Below the pieces are notes generated by a model. That model made no database searches, was not told the DNA's origin, and was given only the letters and a program-made list of their open reading frames with translations. From positions 15,882,501 through 15,946,500 of the forward strand of contig OW285190.1 in the NCBI GenBank assembly GCA_935421135.1: a stretch of DNA of 64,000 nt, read 5' to 3'. The position numbers and the translations under genes were made by a program. Below, one piece after another: positions 50,304 through 59,601 of this stretch; positions within the stretch are counted from its first letter, which is position 1; every line of letters begins with the position of its first letter. The DNA is from Bugulina stolonifera. Lineage: Eukaryota; Bryozoa; Gymnolaemata; Cheilostomatida; Bugulidae.

Positions 50304-52145
50304 CTCTAAGATGTTGTTCTAACAGTCTATGGTTGATCTTTGGCTACAATAACAACACTGCTTGGTGAAGCTTAATAAATTACATTAGTGAAATTGTGAA
50401 TGCCTCATCCAGCTATGTCAACTATTCCAGTTATGTTTTTTTAATAAAACTGCGGGCCTCTCAAGTTTTTTGGATTTTCCTCAAGCAATCTGGATTTTCA
50501 GTGTTTCATGCACACATTATACAACACTAATACATAATAAAGGCATAATAATATGCAAGCTACATATTATTATGTACCTGTACTCTGTATGCATCAAGTT
50601 AAGAGTAAGACAGACAATGCTCAACTCCGCCCCCCCCCCCCCCCCGCTCTACGTATTGTGGGAAGATTCCTGTTTGCTTCACTGAAACTACCAGAGAAAC
50701 CAACCCGAGTAATCTACCAGAAAAACCTTCAGAAAACCCACTAGAGAAACCCGCCATAAAAAACACCAGAGAAGCCCACCAGAAAAACCCACCAGAGAAA
50801 ACCAAAAGAGCTACATGTAAGAGGCCAGCTCCTCAATCCCGTTTAAAGACAAGGTGGCCTGGACATCATTACTACTAAGAAGCCTTCAAGAATAGACTCG
50901 GGTGAGTGTGAAGCAACAGATACCCTGAACAGTCTAGACAAAATTAGAAACTGTTTCCCATAATGACAACCCAAGAGAAACTACATAGGAAGAACCTTTT
51001 TCTGGAGCCAACATAACAAGAAGAAACCAGTTGGTTGTGTTTTGCCTTCTGCCCACTGTAGGCATTTCAGCTTCTCACTTCTATTTTAGTGGGCCAGTGG
51101 TGACATCATCCATCATAGCTCAACTCTACCTCTAGTTGAAGATGAATGCCCTCGAACAAGCTACTTTATTAATGTCTGGAGAGAACCTTAAGCTGGAGTT
51201 ACAGGGGCAGGGATAGATTGAGTTCCCCGCCATGCTTTAGGCTTTCTACGCACCACCAAGTCTAGAGCTCTCCATGAAGACAGAGAACCGAAAAACTGGA
51301 CTAGTCCAAAAAAGAGCCAAAATCAAATATTATATCCAGGGCTGGATGAAGATAATTAGATCAAGGCCTTTCATTAAAACTGCTGTACGTATAGTATAGT
51401 ACTCGGAGCCTTGCTCTGGAGATAGTCTGAAAAACTTGCATAGAAACATTATGTGCCTTGCATCACACTGGCTAGTGAAATTATATCACATGAAGAGTTT
51501 TGGTTTACTTTTATTTTTCTCCAATATTTCAAACATGCTGTGGTTTGTGTGACTGAGCTGACCCGAATAAGAAGTCTACCTCCACCAACTGAATTCTCCC
51601 GAATACCAAGATCCTGGCTAGATAAGTGTTAATATATAAGCGCTCATGCCCTTAGCATCATTCTGACCTCGTGAAAATACAATTCAGTACTTACTTTTAC
51701 TTACACTTAGGCTATATACTTACTTGAAGTGATGTTGTTGGATTAGGCTCCATACTCACTTCTCACCTGAATGAGAAGCAACGGGATATTGGAAGTTCAT
51801 TAAAACCGTGTTGGACAGGTCTCCACTATATGAGACTTAAGCTGACGCTTTCTGGCAGTTGACCAGAGCCCTGGGTTGTTAGCAGTAGTAATCTAATGCA
51901 ATGATATGTGTACATGCAGTTCTGAATTTGTTTATATCTCAGATTTGTCTGGGTAGATGCTGTTCCTTGTAAAGATGCAACAGTCATTGTTTGATAGATA
52001 TCAGGTTTCATCTCCAATCACTAAATTCTTCAAATGATGCATTTATAGTTATAGCACACAAGTCATGCATTTATTGGGATTAATTTATTTCATGTTTTCA
52101 AATACATGAAATGTTCAAAATAAATGTGTAAAGTGACAAAAGAGC
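50304..52145. other. Spacer between copies B and C
   Basis: No supported coding sequence. It holds a 17-nt C run at about 50629-50645, CCAGAGAAACC-type short repeats at 50690-50800, and sequence related to the A/B spacer (51040-51130, 51810-51930). Confidence 0.6.
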
Positions 52146-55100
52146 CTAGTGAGGACAACTGGGTTTATAAGCATAGTGCCTGGAATCGTCAGAACTCGAA
52201 TTACAGGAAAGACATTGATAATGGGAACAGTTTTTGCATTGACCATATCTGTTTGAAGTGTGATGTGCTCCAATAGTACCAGTTTTTCCACAGTTGGAAC
52301 ATTGTCTATTTATGACAGCTTCATTGAGGTCAAATTCAGCATCACCAGGTACAGCTGGTAGTTTCCCATGCCTCTTAGTGTGCGTATATCTCATGTTATT
52401 GGATTTTCCTACAAAGCCACAGAGTTGGCAAATGCACTTTTTACAGTAGCTACACTCATAAACGTATGCAGTATTTTGACATTTTGTTTGGGGAGCTGGT
52501 GTCTTGCAACTACATATTATTCGCTTAAGTTTTCTCTTAGGAGGTGGAAATCCTGGTAATGGTAGACCCACCGGCGCAGGAGGTGCGTATTGTACTGGAT
52601 GCATTCCTACTGGTAAAAGACCTGGTACTGGTGGTCCTATCACTGTTGCAGGTGGCCATGCCGTGGCAACAGGTGGTGCAGGTAGTCGTATTACTGTAGC
52701 AGGTGGTGCTGGTGGTAGACCCACTGCTGCAGCAGGTGGTCTTATCTTTGCAGGAGGTGGTACAGGTAGACGCATCACTGCGGCAGGTGGTGCAGGTGGT
52801 GGCATCACTGCGGCGGGTGGTGCAGGTGGTGGCATCACTGCGGCGGGTGGTGCAGGTGGTGGCATCACTGCGGCAGGTGGTGGTAACACTGCAGCAGGTG
52901 GTGGCATCACTGCAGCAGGTGGGGCGGGTGGTTGCACTGCTCCTGCAGGTGGAACTTGTCCAGCACGTGGAAGCATACCCTCCTTGCAAAATAGTTGTAG
53001 AGCGTTTAGGTTTATGCAAGAAAATGAAGTAAATCTATGTCATTATTATCACAATTTATAGTATTGGTGGACAAACAAGAGAAAAGTAAATATTTGCTGC
53101 ATAGCGTTTGATCACTTACCCAAGTATTTAGTATAACCGGGTTCAGTGTTGGTAGTAACCTGTTCACATCGTTTATTATGGCATCTATACTCTGCCATCG
53201 ACCATGCATCACCAGATAGTCCAACATGTCACCAACGAAAGACAAGTACTAAAATTAGACAAATATGATTATATTATAGGTGCATGCTGACAAGATGGTT
53301 AATCAGATAATATACATGTAATAGCATAAATCAAGTGTCGGTACGAGCTAGTACTTATATTTTTAAAACAGTTTATCACAGGAGGCTTGATGTTGATCAT
53401 AGTGCATGCACCCTTATCAATCAATATACAGTAAGAGACTGCCATCAGAGCATCATTGAAAATACAATATTTTAGTTAGATATGATTCTAGTTCTGTTAA
53501 AACTCGAGGCCGTTTTAGGCCAGAACCGGCACTGTACAATCCACTGAACTCTGTTCGGGCCGACGTATTGTATTATTAATAATGTTTTTTACTTGTGAAC
53601 ATTAAAGTGTTTGGTCAAAGCGAGTTTGCCTATCCCAACTACCCTCGTCTCTCTTCCCTCTTGTTCCGCAAGGAACTTAAACTAACAGACTCGTAGGATG
53701 ATCCAATGATCAATAAATAGATTATAAGTAATGGATTTTACTTTATAGCACTCTTGATAAGAACTTCCGGAAGAAGTTCCGGTAAAAAGGCCGACGTAGT
53801 CTCGTAAAATGCCGACGTAGTGTCGTCCAGAAATTCCACAACAAGATGGCGGTCGTAAGCTCGAGGTCGACCCAAAACATGTCGGGTACAACAAAAGATG
53901 CTTAAAATAATTCAATTCATGTACAAAATGAATATCAGATAGTTCTGAGAGTGCTCAGTAATGCACATTATAAGTATACAAGTGGCAGTTTACTACACTG
54001 ACAAGTTAGCAGTACACAGGCAGATTAATGCAATGAATGCTTATAACAAGTGTCATGTAGCTGGGAGGCTGAGTTTAGAGTAACATTTTACCATTACACT
54101 ATTTATGCCCTTCTTCAAATCTCAAAAATTTAAACTAATAATCTTATACTGAAATATATCATAATAAGTTGTGATAGGCCGAATCATGGTGGAAAATATT
54201 CTAATAATTTTACTAAGACTTTATTCAGTTTGATTCACCTTTTGTTGGGCTCTGCACTCAGCTCACTACAATACTACGTTATGCTGGACCAGCAATACTG
54301 TATAATAATGTAATAGTTCAGGACATTTGTATATACGACTCCAGCCACCCTGATGGACCTTATAGCACCCTAAGTGCTTAGTAGTTGCCACAGCACTACT
54401 CATCTAACACTTGTTCTCTTGCACTTAGCTGTTCTTATACTTATACTTGTCTTATATTGCATGTCTAACCATACATTCGATAATTACATACTTGTATATA
54501 GCATTACTGAGACATTGTACTGTTTTTATACCCATGTAAAAAGACCCGACCTCTCAGAATTACCTGATATTCATTTTGTATATGATTTGGATGATTCTAA
54601 GCATCTTTTGTATTAACCCGACCCATTTTGGGTCGGCCATCGAGCTTCCGGCCGCCATATTGTTGCGCAATTTCCGGACGACCCTACGTCGTCTTTTCCC
54701 AACACTACGTCGGCCTTTTTACCGGAAGTTCTTTTACTATATAAAGGGCATTGTTTTTACGTTTGTTGTCTCAGTTCTTGCTTGGATCTCAATAAAGACA
54801 CATGTATACTTATATACAGAGACTTTCACTTCGTAGATAGGCCATTCTAGTTGTTAAGGTCCTCGACCTTGCAACACGGACTGCCTAATAGGTCGGATCA
54901 CTCTCTTTCTCAGTATAGTAAACAAGCATAACTCGGGATCACATGGGTCGTCTTTGGTAGTTCTTTGACTACTGACTCCGATCAATCTTTCATGTAATGA
55001 GAAGGCCTAGCACCACTCATAGGCACTTCACTTTGGACTCGGGGGTCGTCTTAGGACGACCATACCAGAAACCAAAAACCATTACAATATATTTTTATAA

Positions 55101-58100
55101 TGCATGACTTGTACTACTGTGTACTTACCTGAGCTATCTCCTGAAAAGAAACGTCTCCACCAGTGGATATTGCATTTGAGTATGTAGGATGATGTGTTAA
55201 AAAATTTATCAGCTGGGCAGCCGGTAGAGTGGTGAGATAAGGATTCTGTATAAATACTATGTTACATCCAGCCGCTGCAAAGAAACCAAGTACTTTTGAA
55301 CATCTTTAATATCACCATACATGCCATTATCATGGACTTTGCTAAAGCCTTTGACAAAGTTCCCCATCAACTGCTTATGTCTAAGTTAGCCCGTGTACCA
55401 AATATTAGCAACAAAATATTGCTTTGGATTCATGACTTCCTGCGTGACCGGAGGCAAACAGTGATAGTAGCAGGAGAGAAATCAACGGAACTACCAGTTA
55501 CTTCAGGTGTTCCACAGGGCTCTGTGTTGGGCCCTACACTATTTCTCATCTATATAAATGATCTACCTGAGTATATAGATTGTAATGTCAGCTTATTCGC
55601 TGATGACACTCTCATTTACCAAACTGTCAACACTGACGAGGACCATTCAAGATTCCAGATGAACATAACTTCCTTGGCTGATTGGGCTAACACCTGGTGC
55701 ATGTCGTTCAACACTACCAAATGCTCGATTATGACCTTCAATCATAAACCGGAAGCTCCGGCGGCATATTACACCTTAAATGACGCACAACTCGACACTG
55801 ACATTGAAACTAAATACCTGGGTGTGATCATCCAATCTAATCTAAAGTTCACCTCTCATATTAGTTCAAAAATCACCAAAGCTAGACGACAACTGGGTAT
55901 GGTTAGGGGGGCACTCCACGGATCAACCAAAGATGCTAAGCTACTTGCATATACTAGTCTCTGTCGGCCACACATGGAATATGCATCTGCCGTCTGGGAT
56001 CCCGTCCATGATTACCAAATTACCAACATTGAAATGGTACAAAACAGTGCTGTGCGTTACATCTGTAACTTAAAAGGTAGAGTTAGCATATCTGCTGTCC
56101 TCAAGGAACTTAATCTTGATACGCTTAGCAACCGCCGCAGGAAGAACCGACACAACCTCCTCTTACGCATTTTGGCGAATGAAGAACACCACGAAGCTCT
56201 TGCTAACACTTATGATGAGCTGATGAACAATCGTCCTACTAACACAACTGTCACTAGAGCTACTACAAGAGGTGACCCACCCACTATCTACGCAAAAACT
56301 TCTGCTTACCATGGTAGCTTTTTGCCCAGGACTATACGTGAGCTTAAGTCACAGTTATTACAATAAACATAGCAACAAATCTATATTAGTGCAACATGTT
56401 AGCATAACATAAATATATGACCATAGTAATCTTGACAAAAACCAAAATCAGATGAGGCGTACCCCTTGCATCAAGCTCTAGTGCGTTCTAAAGAAGAAGA
56501 CGTAAGACGTAAGACGAAGACATACAATCAAGTATTAATTCATAGTGTAAATAAAATAACTTAAAATCTGCTTCAGATCATATTTGTTGATTGCACAGGA
56601 GGTGGACTGTACTGCAGGATTGTATGTGTACATGTCACCACATTGCTACCTGAGCTTATACCAAACAAGGGTGACTACTGTGAAGACTAGGAGAGTGGTG
56701 ATAGCAGGTACTTGTGAGAGTGGTGATAGCAGGTACTTGTGTGGCACAAGTCTAGTGGCTACTGTATGGGTAAGTTTAAGTCCCAAATACTATCTCAAGA
56801 CTAATTCAGGTACATTGTGCATGTACATGCAGATGCAGGAAATAATGACATTACTGGTCAGGGTTGCAGCTCTTATATGCGAGGTACCCAAAGGCTGAAA
56901 CCTATCAGGTTCTTACAATAAAGTACACTAGAGTAACAGTATTCCAGTGAAGTTACACACTGTCAGACTTGAGTCTAAATAGACAAATTCTCTTTCGCTT
57001 ATAGTGCAAATAAATGTGGAAGTGTTTTATTATTGCTGTGGTTGCCCAAAGATCATTGAAAGGTCATTGGAAACATCCTATTTCACTCAGAGGTAATATG
57101 GGCCCATCCACACTACCGATAAATGGTCCATAAACACCCATACTTGGTCCATGCACGGCCCATATATGGCCCGTACATGGCCAATACAAAATGGTCCATA
57201 CACAGCCCATAAACACCCATACACGGCCCATAAACACCCATACACGGCACATAAACACCCATACACAGCACATAAACACCCATACACAGCACATAAACAC
57301 CCATACACAGCCCATAAACACCCATACACGGCACATAAACACCCATACATGATAATTATGAATGCATGATATGATGTATACACATGGCAGCTTCCCTAAA
57401 TAGTCTGCTATTATTTGCTCTCACAAAACAGTAGAATTATTTGCTTTCTACAGCATAATTAGTGTTAAATTATACTATATAATTTAATTGTTAATACTTA
57501 ACAAGAGTTGCACTGGCTGCTATTGAATGCCAGGAGCTATGTAAACGTTATGATATTAAACTCTGCAGACTCTATGGGAAAATCTGCTACATTATTTCTT
57601 AAAGGTGGACTGTACTGAAAATTTCAGAATGTTTGTCACCAAATTAACTATGTTAGTATTACTTGATACCTATACAAACATATCTAAGCTGTTTTAGTAG
57701 TAGTTAATAGATGCTAAACTGCAAAAAAGTAACCTCAAAATTTCTAAAATAACCATAGTGATGTCAGCATTAGGAGTTATCTCCACCTAGTTTTATGTCA
57801 ATTCTCAAAACTTCTTCTTTGATTATCTCAACTCTGACACACTATATAGAAGCAATATTGAGTTCTCACAAATGTTTTATAAGAAATACAGTGTTCCTTC
57901 AATAAAACAGATGCTAGCAATTATTAGTACTACGTTCTACATGTTCAACACACCAGTCTAATAAGTAGGCATGTTATTCATGAGATAAACAAGTAGCCTA
58001 TTGACCAATCAAATTGCAAACTCAAAAGTCATTTGATAATTTTTTGCAACAAATTGTACTTTTGATTGTCTAGGAATATTAACTAGCATTTGTTCTACAT

Positions 58101-58767
58101 ACCCATTTTTGCGTTTTGTGATATGCCTAGTGCAACAAGGATAAAATCTCAATTAAAATTTTCTGTTTATAATAACACAATGCCTGGTCTGGCATTCACT
58201 CCCTGCAATGATGTATTTCACTAGTTTTAGCAGAGCTGGGTACCATGATGACATCATAGAGCCCAGCTGGTATTGTGCTAACTGGTCCAGCTGCTACTAG
58301 GCTTTCTAATGGTGCATTCAGTTTATAACCTCAAAATTTCAGTACAGTCCACCTTTAATAGGAAATATAATTACCCAATTGATAAATTCTGTCGGAGAAT
58401 GGGGTGAATATATCGATGTTTGCCACTTCATTTAGGCCCAGTATAGTGTCTATATCATCCAATGTACAGTTAGGATTTGGGTGGTTTTGAGTGATCCTTC
58501 TCAGTCTACAAGAAGTAGGTGATGTCCAAATCAGTCTTCTAAAGGTGCATTATTTTGCATGCTTTACCATAATGATAATATTAATTGTATAACAAGAGTG
58601 TTATACCATCGCAGTTTATACACCCTGTTAGTAGTACTCATTTACTTAACAGTGTAGTTTAATCAGCATTTTGATATCAGGGTATCAATTTAAACACCAA
58701 AATCTGACCTTCCCCTGTAGAGAGCTGCCAGCAGCTGTTTATTAGTAGGAACCCAGAGTGTTGTCAT
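52146..58767 (-). CDS. Copy C: intact five-exon gene of the unrecognised proline-rich/cysteine-rich family
   Basis: Exons 58767-58709, 58505-58375, 55274-55129, 53248-53120, 52982-52146 (TAG) join in phase to 433 aa. The ATG was chosen because A, B and C all share M-x-x-L-W-x-P-T-N there and copy C has an in-frame stop just upstream. Residues 20-155 look helix-rich (NPNCTLDDIDTILGLNE; FLTHHPTYSNAISTGGDVSF; SIDAIINDVNRLLPTLNPVI), with no signal peptide seen. Residues 160-305 are P/A/V/M-rich with 10-residue repeats. Residues 311-433 hold two similar modules: C312-x-C314, C323, then C332-x2-C335-x4-C340-x2-C343; and C383-x2-C386, then C404-x2-C407-x4-C412-x2-C415; ending C431-P-H433. Zinc binding is inferred; the function is unknown. 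Intron 2 holds a LINE fragment, a minisatellite and a TTAA element; intron 3 holds inverted LTR-like pieces. A domesticated transposon protein cannot be ruled out. Confidence 0.78.
52742..52930. repeat. 30-bp coding minisatellite in exon 5 of copy C
   Basis: The plus-strand unit GGCATCACTGCGGCGGGTGG plus TGCAGGTGGT repeats in frame and codes the PPAPPAAVM(P) tract on the minus strand. Copies A, B and D have different repeat numbers and sequence, so the tract evolves by slippage or unequal exchange. Long plus-strand frames here are shadows of this composition. Confidence 0.9.
53690..53955 (-). mobile_element. LTR-like sequence, inverted copy, in copy C intron 3
   Basis: Its reverse complement matches about 54555-54840: GATATTCATTTTGTA, AAGCATCTTTTGT, TTTTGGGTCG, GCCGCCAT, ACTACGTCGGC and TTTTTACCGGAA. 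The paired segment forms an inverted repeat about 1.1 kb across. Confidence 0.6.
54555..54840 (+). mobile_element. LTR-like sequence, forward copy, in copy C intron 3
   Basis: A TATA-like CTATATAAAGG (about 54738) is followed about 60 nt later by CTCAATAAAGACAC (54788-54801), the order of TATA box and polyadenylation signal in an LTR. Related sequence lies at 48940-49140 and, inverted, at 53690-53955. No integrase or gag is nearby, so it would be a solo LTR or a non-autonomous element. Confidence 0.55.
55285..56480 (+). mobile_element. 5'-truncated non-LTR retrotransposon (LINE) reverse transcriptase
   Basis: The open frame 55296-56366 codes 356 residues: RT motif A IMDFAKAFDKVP (near residue 14), motif B SGVPQGSVLGPTLFL (70-84), the catalytic FADD (101-104) in SLFADDTLIY, and LADWANTWC and KYLGVII in the thumb region. 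This is typical of CR1/Jockey-like LINEs. The endonuclease and N-terminal RT motifs are missing, so it is a dead 5'-truncated insert, although the remaining frame is uninterrupted. It lies antisense in intron 2 of copy C, beginning within about 12 nt of the exon 3 acceptor. The 3' end is uncertain. Confidence 0.9.
56696..56754. repeat. Two direct copies of a 26-bp unit
   Basis: GTGGTGATAGCAGGTACTTG with trailing TGAGA/TGTGG occurs twice in succession in copy C intron 2. Confidence 0.7.
57198..57349. repeat. 21-bp minisatellite (7 copies) in copy C intron 2
   Basis: CATAAACACCCATACACGG plus CC or CA repeats with 21-bp spacing at 57209, 57230, 57251, 57272, 57293, 57314 and 57335; degenerate units extend left to about 57120. 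The period is a multiple of 3, which opens long spurious frames on both strands. Confidence 0.95.
57603..58354. mobile_element. TTAA-flanked inverted-repeat element, 752 bp
   Basis: Ends AGGTGGACTGTACTGAAAAT and its reverse complement are about 22-bp inverted repeats. TTAA occurs immediately outside both ends (57599-57602, 58355-58358). TTAA targeting is typical of piggyBac-like elements, but the terminal motif is not the usual CCC, so the superfamily is uncertain. No coding sequence. The right end lies only 20 nt from exon 2 of copy C. Confidence 0.82.
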
Positions 58768-59601
58768 CACTAAGATGGTGTAGAACAGCCTACGATTGGC
58801 TCAGTCACTCTTTAGTAAAGTAAAGTAAAAGTCCGGCCTGCCGAAGCTTAATAAATGAAATTACTGAATTTGTGAAATACATCATCCAGCAATTTTACTT
58901 ATTCCAGTTATGCTTTAGATAAAATAATTACCTGTATGAATGTGATGTTGTGCTGGAATTTCTATTGCAATAAGTTTAAATATAATAATATTATCCAAAT
59001 CTTAACTTAACTTCAAAATGAAATAATTCCCATCAAGTATTTTATGCAAAGAAGATAAATAAAAAAAACTTACTGGTGTCAAGTCAACGTATAGTCTGAA
59101 CAGGATAGAATTTAACAGCACGTCTGAACCCACTTATGACAAGAACACAAGTGAAGCTCGTCAATCCTAGCACTCCAAGTCTCGTACAGCAATCCTATTA
59201 GACAGCGCTAATCTCCGAACCCCTGCATTATGTACCATTGATCTCTAGACACTCGCCCCACAACAGGTTTTACTTTCCACAATTATTCCCGGGTAAGAAC
59301 GTAATGATCTAGAGAGAACCGAATTTTGTCGTGTTTGAGGCGGGAAAAGGGGCACTTCACCAATGGCAAAGTTAAAGTTGTTAAAGTAGCACAAAGTCAT
59401 AAGCATTATAAAGTTGGATGCCCTTCCTAACACCACAACTAACCTTTTTACTGGAATGGTACTTGGGACTTCCACATGAACGCCTTACAAGTCACAGACA
59501 TATAAGATAAACATTTTATATTTCTACAGACATTAAATTTCCCTCTTAGAAAACAAATTTTAAATTAAACTTAGACAAAGGGTGCGAAGTAATTTGAGAG
59601 T
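58768..59601. other. Spacer between copies C and D
   Basis: No supported coding sequence. 59340-59601 is closely related to 47410-47667, the 3' flank of copy B. Confidence 0.6.

Noticed and set aside
52504..53061. Plus-strand 185-codon Gly/Ala-rich frame, and similar plus-strand frames at 43311, 59814 and 60001
   Set aside because: They are antisense shadows of the proline-rich exon 5 repeats; the minus frame carries the conserved cysteines and splice-phase agreement.
57064..57383. Three long minus-strand frames and one plus-strand frame of short repeats (for example AHKHPYT)
   Set aside because: They come from the 21-bp minisatellite, whose period is a multiple of three.
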